Program-made: the position numbers and the translations under genes | The notes under the pieces: generated by a model | Seen by the model: the letters and a program-made list of their open reading frames with translations, nothing else | Databases searched by the model: none | What the model was told of the DNA's origin: nothing | Source: Rhizobium sophorae | GTDB taxonomy: Bacteria; Pseudomonadota; Alphaproteobacteria; Rhizobiales; Rhizobiaceae | Assembly (NCBI RefSeq): GCF_013087515.1 | Contig: NZ_JABFCN010000022.1 | Coordinates: forward strand, 111,856 to 175,855 | Length of the DNA: 64,000 bases | Reading direction: 5' to 3' | In this document: piece by piece, positions 16,548 to 29,071 of the stretch | Layout of the letters: every line of letters begins with the position of its first letter | Numbering within the stretch: the stretch's first letter is position 1

Positions 16548-17558
16548 ATGCTGCTTCTCACCCGTCGCCAGACGATCTTCGCCGCCATCGCGGCAAGCCT
16601 CGCCAGCCGCCCCACCTTCGCCCAATCGGCACCCGCAAAGGTTCGCATCGCGCTCGACTGGACACCCAACACCAACCATATCGGCATTTATGTCGCCAAG
16701 GCGAAGGGCTTTTATGCCGATGCCGGGCTCGATGTCGAGATTCTCCCCTTCACCGATACCAGCGCCGGAACGCTGGTGTCGAACGGCGTTGCCGATTTCG
16801 GCATCAGCAGCGAGATCGAGACCCTCACGCAACGCGCTGGCGGCGGTGACGTGAAGATGGTCTACGGCGTCGTCCAGACGGAAACCGCACGCCTGATCTT
16901 CAAGGGTGGACGCGACGACATCAAGAGCCCGAAAGACCTCGACGGCAAGACCTATGGCGGCTTTGGCGGCACCTGGGAGAGTGCGCTGATCTCCGCGATG
17001 ATCCGCAATGATGGCGGCAAAGGCGACGTCAAGACCGTCACCCTCGGCACCTCCGCTTACGAGGCGCTGGACAATGGCTCGATCGATTTCACGCTGGAGA
17101 TCTACACCTGGGAAGGCATTGCCGCCGAACTGGAAAACCGGAAGATCGGCCGCTTCCACTATTCCGATTATGGCATTCCCGACGAACAGACAACGGTCAT
17201 CGTCTCCAGCGACGCCTATCTCTCCGCAAGTCGGGAACACGCCCGCGCCTTCATCCAGGCGACACGAAAGGGTTATGCCTACTCCGTCGATCATCCCGAC
17301 GAAGCCTGCGACCTGCTGATCTCTGGAAGCAACGGCGCACTGATGAATACGGAACTGGTAAAGGCTTCTCAGAAGGCATTGATCGAGGGGCACTTTCTGA
17401 AATCCGAGGCCGGTGTGATCGGTAGGCTCGACCCGGCAAAGGCCGAGGCCCTCGGCGGCTTCCTGATGGAGAATGGCATTCTGGTCGATGCGAATGGCGC
17501 CGCACTCAAGGAGAAGCCGGACTTTTCCACCTATTATACCAACGAACTCCTCGACTGA
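16548..17558 (+). CDS. thiY: ABC substrate-binding protein, THI5/NMT1-like (pyrimidine precursor)
   Basis: A 336-residue periplasmic binding protein. A signal peptide of about 25 residues (LLLTRRQTIFAAIAASLA, then RPTFA before QSAPA) precedes the NMT1/THI5-like domain, which opens with LDWTPNTNHIGIYVAKAKGF, typical of ThiY proteins that bind formylaminopyrimidine. It is the last gene of the riboswitch-controlled set. GAGGAGG precedes its ATG. Confidence 0.9.
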   Translation: MLLLTRRQTIFAAIAASLASRPTFAQSAPAKVRIALDWTPNTNHIGIYVAKAKGFYADAGLDVEILPFTDTSAGTLVSNGVADFGISSEIETLTQRAGGGDVKMVYGVVQTETARLIFKGGRDDIKSPKDLDGKTYGGFGGTWESALISAMIRNDGGKGDVKTVTLGTSAYEALDNGSIDFTLEIYTWEGIAAELENRKIGRFHYSDYGIPDEQTTVIVSSDAYLSASREHARAFIQATRKGYAYSVDHPDEACDLLISGSNGALMNTELVKASQKALIEGHFLKSEAGVIGRLDPAKAEALGGFLMENGILVDANGAALKEKPDFSTYYTNELLD

Positions 17559-17611
17559 GCCCAACGCCTGCCTTGCCCGTCGCGGCTTTCCGCTGCAATG
17601 TCCCAGATCCG

Positions 17612-17659
17612 GAGCATGATGTCGTCCGAAAACCGCTCACACTTTTCGGCATCATGCTC
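17612..17659. repeat. Mosaic palindrome, type A inverted
   Basis: Same 48-base element as at 16480-16527 (GAGCATGATG ... CATCATGCTC with core AAAACCGCTCACACTTTT), but without the type C partner. It lies between thiY and the acyltransferase gene. Confidence 0.88.
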
Positions 17660-17680
17660 TGGGCAAGGTGGGGAGGCAGG

Positions 17681-18901
17681 ATGCGACAAGAGGAGAGACT
17701 GGCCGGAGCGGACTTTCTGCGCGCGACGGCCTGTCTGCTGGTGCTCGCCCACCACTTCGCGCTGCGGCTGGATATGCGCAGAATCCCCGACGAACTGGGA
17801 CCGACCGCAAACATCCTCCGCTTCGGCAATTTCGGCGTTGCCATCTTCTTTGTGCTCAGCGGCTTTCTTCTTGCTCATCCCTTCTGGCGCGCGCTCGACG
17901 CGGGTGGCGACATGCCGAGCCTCCGGCATTACACGATCCGCAGGATGGCGCGCATCGCTCCGGGCTTCTGGTTCGCCGCCACCATCGGCTTCGTCCTCAG
18001 CCTGAAGCTGCTTGCTCTGCCGCTGACGCCTGAGCTCGTGCTCCGCTACGTCTCCGGGCTGCTGTTCATGAGCCAGTGGCATTGGCGCACCTTGTTTCCT
18101 GTCGAAGCCGACGGGCCGCTCTGGTCCATTCCCTTCGAGGTCACCAGCTATTTGCTCCTGCCGGTCTGCTTTCTCCTGCTGTTTCGTTTGCCACTCCTCA
18201 GGCAGCGCCCGTTGCGTGCTCGTTTCGCTTGGCTTTGCGTCATCACGGGCGTACTCCTCGCCCATCTGCTGATCCTGACCCTCTTTCCGCTCGACGACAT
18301 CGAACGCGGCTGGCAGTACGGCCTGCAGGGCGGGGCAAAGGAATGGATGCCGAGATATAACCCGATCGGCTTCTTCGCCGTCTTCGCGCTCGGCGCGCTT
18401 GCCGCCGGCGTCGAGGTCTTGCTGCCAAGAAGGTGCTCTTCCTGGTTCGATGCCACCGCGCTCCTCGCCCTCGCCATTGCCGCCTACCGCCTCATCATAT
18501 CGCCCGGCGGCTCCGCCGAAGCTTACGGCTGGCTCGAAATCCCCTATGGTTTTCCGGTCTTTCCGCTGGCGGTCGCAACGGCGCTCGTTTCGCTCAGCCA
18601 TTCGCAACGCCTGGGCAAGCTGCTCGACAATGCTCCTGTCCGCTACATCGCAAAGATCTCCTTCGGCATCTATATCTGGCAGGAGATCATCCTGATACTG
18701 ATCCAGAGGCTCGACCCGGGTTCGTTCGGCGCTTCCTCGGAAAATGTCGTCGCCGGCTGGCTGCAATCTTGCGGGCTTGCGGCGGCGCTCACCCTTCTGG
18801 TCGCGAGCCTCAGCTACTTCCTGCTGGAAAAACCGGCGATCGATTTCGGCAACCGGCTGACATCTCGTCAACCCAATCGGGCTACTCCTTTCAAAGTATA
18901 A
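17681..18901 (+). CDS. Membrane acyltransferase (acyltransferase-3 family)
   Basis: A 406-residue integral membrane protein with about ten hydrophobic segments. The N-terminal LRATACLLVLAHHF carries the conserved histidine region of acyltransferase-3 enzymes (OafA/ExoZ-like), which O-acylate surface polysaccharides or other envelope glycans. FVLSGFLLAHPFWR and the late SFGIYIWQEIIL segment are also typical. The start at 17681 follows GGAGGCAGG; the longer frame from 17573 would translate through the mosaic repeat and is rejected. The acceptor is unknown. Confidence 0.88.
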   Translation: MRQEERLAGADFLRATACLLVLAHHFALRLDMRRIPDELGPTANILRFGNFGVAIFFVLSGFLLAHPFWRALDAGGDMPSLRHYTIRRMARIAPGFWFAATIGFVLSLKLLALPLTPELVLRYVSGLLFMSQWHWRTLFPVEADGPLWSIPFEVTSYLLLPVCFLLLFRLPLLRQRPLRARFAWLCVITGVLLAHLLILTLFPLDDIERGWQYGLQGGAKEWMPRYNPIGFFAVFALGALAAGVEVLLPRRCSSWFDATALLALAIAAYRLIISPGGSAEAYGWLEIPYGFPVFPLAVATALVSLSHSQRLGKLLDNAPVRYIAKISFGIYIWQEIILILIQRLDPGSFGASSENVVAGWLQSCGLAAALTLLVASLSYFLLEKPAIDFGNRLTSRQPNRATPFKV

Positions 18902-18905
18902 ATTT

Positions 18906-18925
18906 CCCGTAAGCGCAACTACGGG
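18906..18925 (+). terminator. Hairpin after the acyltransferase gene
   Basis: CCCGTA/TACGGG with an 8-base loop, five bases after the stop codon. It lacks a T run, so termination is uncertain. Confidence 0.35.
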
Positions 18926-19068
18926 CATTAAGGTTAACGCGGAATACTCCCATTTTTGGTGTCTTTAGGGTTATCAAATTCTTATTTATACCGATGACAA
19001 ACGATACGTGACCATGTATTTGTCTCACTGTTGTTCAGTATCGCATCTAAACTTGTGGACCTTGCGTA

Positions 19069-19806
19069 ATGAATGCTTTTACTTCGAAGACGAATCCACG
19101 CTTCGATCCGTCTCAGCGTCAGGACAAAACCAAGACCCTGGTTATAGCGAACTCCAACATTCGCCAGCCGGATAGCTTTTCCCTTATCGAACAAAAGATG
19201 GCTGTGCGGCTGGGCGTGAAGCGGTTGATCGACATCGTCGCCTCAGTCAGCGCCCTCATTGCGCTCGCGCCGCTTTTTCTGGCAATCGCTCTTTTCATCA
19301 AACTCGACGATGGCGGTCCGGTGTTTTTCCGCCAGATCCGCTGGGGGCTGAACGGCCGGAAGATCACGGTCTTCAAGTTCCGGTCGATGCGCGCGGAAGC
19401 TTGTGATCCCAGCGGTATTCAACAGACCGTCAAGGGCGACAGCCGGATGACAGGCATCGGCGCGGTGCTCCGCAAGACCAATATCGACGAGCTGCCGCAG
19501 CTTTTCAACGTCCTCAGGGGCGAGATGTCACTGGTCGGCCCGCGCTGCCACGCCATCAATATGCGGGCAGCCGGCCAGCTCTACGAGGAACTGGTGCCGG
19601 ACTACCACCACCGCCACATCATGCGCCCCGGCATCACCGGTCTTGCGCAGACACGCGGCTGGCGCGGCCCGACGGCACGACCGCTGCAAGCCCGCGCTCG
19701 CATCGCCTGCGATATTTATTATGTCAGGAATTTCAGCCTTCTGCTCGACCTGAAGATACTGCTTAAGACGGTCGTCATCGAGCTGCGCGGCGGCACCGGC
19801 TTCTGA
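19069..19806 (+). CDS. Sugar transferase (undecaprenyl-phosphate phosphosugar transferase type)
   Basis: A 245-residue bacterial sugar transferase of the ExoY/PssA class that would start a lipid-linked polysaccharide by moving a sugar phosphate to undecaprenyl phosphate. One membrane segment (about 58-80) follows VKRLIDI. Then come FKFRSMRAE, DELPQLFNVLRGEMSLVGPR and the C-terminal IMRPGITGLAQTRGWRG. CH follows VGPR where many relatives have P, perhaps a subfamily trait. The start is uncertain; ATG 19198 is an alternative giving a 202-residue protein. No other polysaccharide genes adjoin except the acyltransferase upstream. Confidence 0.88.
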   Translation: MNAFTSKTNPRFDPSQRQDKTKTLVIANSNIRQPDSFSLIEQKMAVRLGVKRLIDIVASVSALIALAPLFLAIALFIKLDDGGPVFFRQIRWGLNGRKITVFKFRSMRAEACDPSGIQQTVKGDSRMTGIGAVLRKTNIDELPQLFNVLRGEMSLVGPRCHAINMRAAGQLYEELVPDYHHRHIMRPGITGLAQTRGWRGPTARPLQARARIACDIYYVRNFSLLLDLKILLKTVVIELRGGTGF

Positions 19807-19968
19807 GATGATCCGGCATCACTGCCGGAGGTAGGCGGTCCTACAGCGCAACGCGTCTTTTCAGACGCGCAAAGGTCGCATTGGCACTTTGAATTGCTGC
19901 GGCCGCGTCTTCATTTCAACTCGGTCGATAACGCTGTTTTCCTGCACACTGACAGATGAAGACAGAAA

Positions 19969-19992
19969 CAAAAAAGCGGCCATCGCGGCCGC
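19969..19992 (-). terminator. Terminator of the atp operon
   Basis: On the minus strand a GCGGCC/GGCCGC stem with a 5-base loop is followed by a run of T. It starts 26 bases after the atpC stop. Confidence 0.85.
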
Positions 19993-20017
19993 CTTTCATT
20001 GATCTTACCGATTGCAA

Positions 20018-20425
20018 TCAATCCTGTTGAACGACGCCGCTCAGATGCGTCAGTTCCATGATGAAGTGCTCAAGCTTAGACTTGTGCTCGTGCAGCTCGG
20101 TATGTTCGAGCTCCTGGCGGGCGGCCTCGATGCGACGGGTCAGCTCGTCCTTGTGGAGTTCCTCGACCGGAACCGCGGATTCGGCAAGCAATGTGCAGCC
20201 GGTCGGCAGGATATCAGCAAAACCGCCGAACACCACGTAGTCCTGCTTCTTACCGGAGGCCGAACGCACGCTCACGACGCCCGGCTTGATCGTCGTCATC
20301 GTCGGCGCATGGTTTGCCATGACCGTCATCTCGCCTTCAGTCGCGGGGATGACGACCTCCGTCACCATCTCCGACAGCAGCAGACGCTCCGGCGAAACGA
20401 GCTCAAAGTTGAAATTGTCAGCCAT
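20018..20425 (-). CDS. atpC: ATP synthase F1 epsilon subunit
   Basis: A 135-residue epsilon subunit with the N-terminal beta-sandwich (FELVSPERLLLSEMVTEVVIPATEGEMTV) and a C-terminal helical region. It links rotation of the central stalk to the F0 ring and can inhibit ATP hydrolysis. Its ATG shares one base with the stop of the preceding small gene (TGATG), so translation is coupled. Confidence 0.96.
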   Translation of the reverse strand: MADNFNFELVSPERLLLSEMVTEVVIPATEGEMTVMANHAPTMTTIKPGVVSVRSASGKKQDYVVFGGFADILPTGCTLLAESAVPVEELHKDELTRRIEAARQELEHTELHEHKSKLEHFIMELTHLSGVVQQD

Positions 20426-20663
20426 CAGTGACTTACCTTCTCGGCTATGGCTTTCGCATCTTGCAATTTAGTCCCGCAGAACGGGCAGTGCATTATCGCT
20501 TGATCGAGATAACCGAGGCCTTCCTCGCTCTGGACCAGACCCACCACCATCATGAGCACGCCATTATCGGCGCGATAGACAGTCGGCGCTGCTGGTTCCG
20601 GAAGATCCGCCACGACCCCTTTCAGGGAGTCGCAGCAGAATATCTCGTCTAGCGCATCGCTCA

Positions 20664-20664
<1 letters not shown>
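20425..20664 (-). CDS. Small Cys-motif protein coupled into the atp operon
   Basis: A 79-residue soluble protein of unknown function. It has two cysteine pairs, C10-C11 near the start and C60-x-x-C63 in HCPFCGTKLQD, the latter resembling a zinc-ribbon knuckle. Its ATG overlaps the atpD stop by one base (TAATG) and its TGA overlaps the atpC ATG by one base, so it is a genuine operon member. The standard alphaproteobacterial F1 operon is atpHAGDC, so this is an extra gene. A role in F1 assembly or metal/redox sensing is only a guess. Confidence 0.85.
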
Positions 20665-23008
<2,344 letters not shown>

Positions 23009-23036
23009 CCGTTATCCGTCCTAACTTAGGGCCCGA

Positions 23037-24565
<1,529 letters not shown>

Positions 24566-24566
<1 letters not shown>

Positions 24567-25132
24567 CAGCCAACCTCTTTCAATGCGAGCTTAAGGGTAG
24601 AGAGTTTGGTACGAAGAGACGTATCAATCTGACGGGACCCGACCTTCACGATCAGACCACCAAGAATTGACGGATCAACCGTGACGGCAATCGTCACGTC
24701 TTTGCCGGTAACGCTCTTGAGTGCCACCTTCAATTCGGTTTCCTGCGCTTGCGAAAGCGCATGCGCCGAGGTGACCTCGGCGGAGATTTCACCGCGATGG
24801 CTCGCGGCGATGATGCGGAAGGCCTTGATCATGCCCGGCAGGGCAAACAGGCGGCGGTTGCGCGCCACGACCTTCAGGAAATTGGCGAAGAAACCGCTAA
24901 TGCCAGCCTTCTCGCTGATGGCGACGATCGCCTTCAGCTGGTCTTCAGCGGAAAAAACCGGGCTTGCAACGAAGCGCTTCAGATCGGCGCTCTCATCCAG
25001 CATAGCCTGGAAATGGTCAAGATCGGCGGTGACGCTGTCGACGGCGCCCTGCTCGAGCGCCAGTTCGAAAAGCGACGAGGCATAGCGTTCTGCAACACCA
25101 GAAGTAAGCTGGGACGTGTCTGCCACTGGCAC
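24566..25132 (-). CDS. atpH: ATP synthase F1 delta subunit
   Basis: A 188-residue delta (OSCP-like) stator subunit that joins the F1 head to the peripheral stalk. It starts with [20 protein letters not shown], and the conserved C-terminal part holds [20 protein letters not shown]. The GTG at 25132 follows AGGGAA and gives the usual family length. The frame stays open upstream to 25333, but that extension has no family resemblance. It is the first gene of the F1-only operon. Confidence 0.94.
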
Positions 25133-25387
25133 AAATTTCCCTGATTTCAACCCAAAATCCGGCTCTCGGCGGGCGCCGAACCTATGATCTTGAATTCGTT
25201 TTGATTTCCCCCAGAAATCACAAGAGAAGCCTCTTGCTTCTTCCGAAATTCGGGGTCCGTCTAACATAGGATGTTCGGACTCGCAACACGCGTAATGCCC
25301 GAATACGCCTTTCACATGAATTTCTGTCTGCAAAATCGCGCAATGGCCGGAAAGCAGGCCAAAGAAGCCACCTGACGGGAGCGAGAG

Positions 25388-25777
25388 TCACGTCTGAGTG
25401 AAGCCGAAGACATAGAGCAGCGGTAGCGCGGCCAAAGCGACTTGCACAACCAGGAGTAAATAGTTGACGAGATTACTCCCCTTATCGGACAGGATCGAGA
25501 TGATACGGGCAAAGGCAGCCATCGCGAAGGAGGCGCCGAGCGCCATGTAGATCCAGTCCTGGGCGAGCATGATCGCCGACAGCCCGAAACCGAGATAGAA
25601 ACCACCCATCGAGCGTCCCTCTCCATATCCTTCCGGCCGCCCTTCCTGCGCCTGCAGGCCGAGAAGACGGAAAGTGTGGCCCGGCGCGAACATCATGATG
25701 AAGCCAGCGAGCGCCGTGAAAGCAGCGGAGCAAAAGGCAAGCTGCTCGCCAAACTCGGTCGGAAAGTAAAACTCCAT
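25388..25777 (-). CDS. Small integral membrane protein (DUF4345-like)
   Basis: A 129-residue protein with four hydrophobic segments and the central GRSMGGFYLGFGLSAIML motif, which resembles the DUF4345 family; that assignment is from memory and tentative. It lies between priA and the atp operon on the same strand with no overlap to either. Function unknown. Confidence 0.75.
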   Translation of the reverse strand: MEFYFPTEFGEQLAFCSAAFTALAGFIMMFAPGHTFRLLGLQAQEGRPEGYGEGRSMGGFYLGFGLSAIMLAQDWIYMALGASFAMAAFARIISILSDKGSNLVNYLLLVVQVALAALPLLYVFGFTQT

Positions 25778-25857
25778 GCGTCAGCCCCAAATCACCCGGA
25801 TGAATCAGTGTTTTATGGCATGCGCCGAAAAAGGAGGGAATGGCGGCCCCCATTCAT

Positions 25858-28074
25858 TTAGAGAAAACTCTGCGGATCGATATCCAGCTGCACCTGCACC
25901 GATCCCCGTTCCTTGGGCGATTGCGACAGCATCGCCCGTAGGAACCCCTGCATGTCCGAATTGCGCCTTCCGTGGACCAAAAGACGGAAGCGGTGGCGGC
26001 CGCGCACCAGGGCGAGCGGCGCTTCGGCCGGGCCGAGCACCGAGATGCCCGACACCTGCGGTGCGGCGTTGCGCATGCCGCGCGCATGGTTTTCAGCATC
26101 ATGGCGGGTTTCGGCCGAAACGATGATCGAGGCGAGCCTGCCGAAAGGCGGCAACAGGGCGCGTTCGCGTTCGGTTATCTCGCGCTCGTAGAAGGCGTCG
26201 GAATCGCCGGAAACAATTGCCTGCATGACAGGATGCTGCGGCTGATAGGTCTGTAGCAGCCCATGGCTCTTAAGGCCGGTGCGCCCGGCCCGGCCCGTCA
26301 CCTGCGACAAAAGCTGGAAGGTGCGCTCGGCCGCGCGCGGATCGCCATTGGCAAGGCCAAGATCGGCATCGACGATGCCGACCAGCGTCATCAGCGGAAA
26401 GTTGTGGCCCTTGGCCACAAGCTGGGTGCCGATAACAATATCGGCTTCGCCCTTGGCGATCGCTTCCAGCTCTAGCCGCAGCCGCTTCACCCCGCCCATG
26501 ATATCCGAGGAGAGAACGATCGTCCGCGCCTCCGGAAAATGCCGTTCCACCTCCTCGGCGATGCGCTCGACGCCTGGCCCGCAGGCGACGAGATGGTCGA
26601 GCGTGCCGCATTCCGGGCACGCCTCCGGCGTGCGCTCGGCATGGCCGCATTGATGGCATTGCAGTTGCTTGCGGAAGCGATGCTCCACCAGCCAGCTCGA
26701 ACATTGCGGGCATTGGAACCGGTGGCCGCAGACCCGGCAGAGCGTCAGCGGCGCATAACCGCGCCGATTGAGAAAGAGCAGCGCCTGTTCGCGCTTTTCC
26801 ACCGTCTTGCCGATCGCCCGGATCAGCACCGGCGACAGGAACCCGCCCCGCTCCGGCGCGTGCCTGCGCATATCGACCAGATGTAGGTCCGGCATCGCCG
26901 CATCGCCGAAACGCGTCGGCAGGTGGACGGTGCTGTAGCGCCCGCTCTGGCCGTTGACCTGGCTTTCGACCGACGGCGTCGCCGACACCAGAATGACGGG
27001 AAAATCACCGATGCGGCCGCGCACGACGGCCATGTCACGAGCATTGTAGAAGACGCGATCCTCCTGCTTGTAGGCGGGATCGTGTTCCTCGTCGACGATG
27101 ATCAGGCCGAGATCCTCGAAGGGCAGGAAGAGCGCAGAGCGAGCGCCCGCCACGACGCGCACTTCGCCGGTCACCGCCTGGCGCCAGACCTTCTCGCGCA
27201 TGCGCGGCGCAAGATCGGAATGCCATTCGGCCGGCTTTGCCCCAAAGCGGTCCTGGAAGCGCTCCATGAAACTGGCCGTCAGCGCGATCTCCGGCAGCAG
27301 GATCAGCACCTGCTTGCCACGTTTCAGCGTCTCGGCAATCGCCTCGAAATAAACCTCGGTCTTGCCGGAGCCGGTCACCCCGTCGATCAGCGACACCGAA
27401 AATTCGCCCTTGCCGACATCGGAAACGATCTCTTCGGCCGCCTGCTTCTGCGGCCCTTCGAGACGTGCGGCGGCAAAATCCGGATCCGGCATCGCAACGA
27501 CCGGCGGCGGCGGCAGGAATACAGTCTCGAAGATACCGAGCGTGATCAGCCCATCGACGACACTCGTCGAGACGCCCGCCGCATGCGCAAGGCCGCTGCG
27601 TGTCCATGAAAAGCCGTCGGAGGCGGTGTCAAGCACCCGGGCACGCGCCGGCGTCATCCGCTCCGGTTCGCCGCCGACGAACCTCAGCCCCTCCACCATC
27701 GGTTCCGGCTCGAAGGCGTTCGGCGCCCGGAGCGCCATGCGCGCGACGAGGCCGGGCGGCGAGAGCGTATAGGTCGCCACCCAATCGATGAAATCCCGCA
27801 TCTCGCTCGAAAGCGGCGGGCAGTCGAAGACATGGCTGATCGGCCGAAGCTTCTTCGGATCGACGCCGTCCTCGCCGCCGTCCCAGACGACGCCGATCAC
27901 CTGCCGCGGGCCGAGCGGCACCTGCACGACCGAACCGGGCTCGACCGCCATGCCATCCGGCACCGAATAGGAATAGGGTTTCGGCGCCGGCATCGGCACC
28001 AGCACGGGAACCGTTCGGTTCGCGGGCGGTGCCTCGAAAAGCGCGCCAAAGAGATCGGACGAATCTGTGCTCAT
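25858..28074 (-). CDS. priA: Primosomal protein N', replication-restart helicase
   Basis: A 738-residue PriA. The N-terminal 3'-DNA-end binding domain is followed by helicase motifs: Walker A GVTGSGKTE, DEEH, ATPSVES, and VTGRAGR. Between the helicase lobes is the zinc domain with eight cysteines (CRVCG, CPQC, CHQCG, CPECG). It reloads DnaB at stalled forks. The start is set at ATG 28074 (MSTDSSD); the frame extends to a TTG at 28095. Confidence 0.96.
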   Translation of the reverse strand: MSTDSSDLFGALFEAPPANRTVPVLVPMPAPKPYSYSVPDGMAVEPGSVVQVPLGPRQVIGVVWDGGEDGVDPKKLRPISHVFDCPPLSSEMRDFIDWVATYTLSPPGLVARMALRAPNAFEPEPMVEGLRFVGGEPERMTPARARVLDTASDGFSWTRSGLAHAAGVSTSVVDGLITLGIFETVFLPPPPVVAMPDPDFAAARLEGPQKQAAEEIVSDVGKGEFSVSLIDGVTGSGKTEVYFEAIAETLKRGKQVLILLPEIALTASFMERFQDRFGAKPAEWHSDLAPRMREKVWRQAVTGEVRVVAGARSALFLPFEDLGLIIVDEEHDPAYKQEDRVFYNARDMAVVRGRIGDFPVILVSATPSVESQVNGQSGRYSTVHLPTRFGDAAMPDLHLVDMRRHAPERGGFLSPVLIRAIGKTVEKREQALLFLNRRGYAPLTLCRVCGHRFQCPQCSSWLVEHRFRKQLQCHQCGHAERTPEACPECGTLDHLVACGPGVERIAEEVERHFPEARTIVLSSDIMGGVKRLRLELEAIAKGEADIVIGTQLVAKGHNFPLMTLVGIVDADLGLANGDPRAAERTFQLLSQVTGRAGRTGLKSHGLLQTYQPQHPVMQAIVSGDSDAFYEREITERERALLPPFGRLASIIVSAETRHDAENHARGMRNAAPQVSGISVLGPAEAPLALVRGRHRFRLLVHGRRNSDMQGFLRAMLSQSPKERGSVQVQLDIDPQSFL

Positions 28075-28159
28075 CGCGCGAGACCATGCCCGCAAATCGA
28101 TCGAATTGGAACCGCAAAGAGGGAGCGACGCGTTCCGGGTCGTCGCGACGATTTAAAGT

Positions 28160-28184
28160 GTGAAGCTCAGAAATTGCGCTTCAC
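28160..28184 (-). terminator. Hairpin at the end of the ABC operon
   Basis: On the minus strand GTGAAGC/GCTTCAC with an 11-base loop, followed by ACTTTAAA. It overlaps the stop of the last ABC gene. A weak terminator candidate. Confidence 0.4.
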
Positions 28185-29071
28185 CTGGCAAGGCGGTCGC
28201 CACTGCCGGAATAGGCTTCACTTGTCTCGGCATTGCGTTGCCGCAGGCGCAGGATCGCCGATGCCTCGCGCGGATTGGGCGGCAGGACAGCGTTCTTCAA
28301 CGCGATCGAATAGGCGTGTTTCGGATGTTCGAGCACGTCCCTGGCATCGCCGCTCTCCACCACCACGCCCTTGCGCATGATCACCACGCGATCGGAAATG
28401 TAATAGGCGGTCGCAAGGTCATGGGTGATGTAGACGATCGAGACTTTGAGAGCGTCACGCAGATCGCGGAAGAGATTGACGATCGACATGCGAAGCGATG
28501 CGTCGACCATCGAGACCGGCTCGTCCGCCACGATCAGCTTCGGCTCGGGTATCAGCGCACGGGCGACGGCGATGCGCTGCAATTGACCGCCTGAAAGCTC
28601 GTGGGAGAAGCGGCCTTTTATCTCCGCCATCGACAGGCCGACACGTTGGAGGGCAATGTCGGCAAACGCCTCTTTTTCGGCGCGGCTCTTTGCTCCCTTG
28701 AAGCGATGGGCGGTGGCCAGCAGATACTCGTCGATCCGCGTCAGCGGATTGAAAGCTTCGAAGGGATTTTGAAAGACTGGCTGGACCTTGGCCATGAAAG
28801 CCTCACGATCCCTGCGCGAACGCACCGCCTTCACATCCGTACCGTCGAAATGAATGCTGCCCCGATCGGCCTTTTCGCTGCCGAGGATCATTTTCGCCAG
28901 CGTCGATTTTCCGGAGCCGGATTCACCGACGATCGTGAATATCTCGGGCTTGTCGGCGGTAAGCGCAAAGCTGACATCGTCGACCGCCTTCATCTTTTCG
29001 CGCGAGAAGAAACCGCCGATCGGAAAGAGCTTGGTCACATGGTCGAGTTCGAGAAGGAAGTGGCTGCTCAT
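28181..29071 (-). CDS. Oligopeptide/oligosaccharide ABC transporter ATP-binding protein 2
   Basis: A 296-residue DppF/OppF-type ATPase: Walker A GESGSGKST, signature LSGGQLQR, Walker B KLIVADEPVSMVD, and the H-loop in VYITHDLA. It forms the second half of the ATPase pair for the importer encoded upstream. The ATG at 29071 overlaps the preceding stop (ATGA) and follows GGGGAG; the longer frame from 29101 is discarded. Confidence 0.92.
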   Translation of the reverse strand: MSSHFLLELDHVTKLFPIGGFFSREKMKAVDDVSFALTADKPEIFTIVGESGSGKSTLAKMILGSEKADRGSIHFDGTDVKAVRSRRDREAFMAKVQPVFQNPFEAFNPLTRIDEYLLATAHRFKGAKSRAEKEAFADIALQRVGLSMAEIKGRFSHELSGGQLQRIAVARALIPEPKLIVADEPVSMVDASLRMSIVNLFRDLRDALKVSIVYITHDLATAYYISDRVVIMRKGVVVESGDARDVLEHPKHAYSIALKNAVLPPNPREASAILRLRQRNAETSEAYSGSGDRLAR

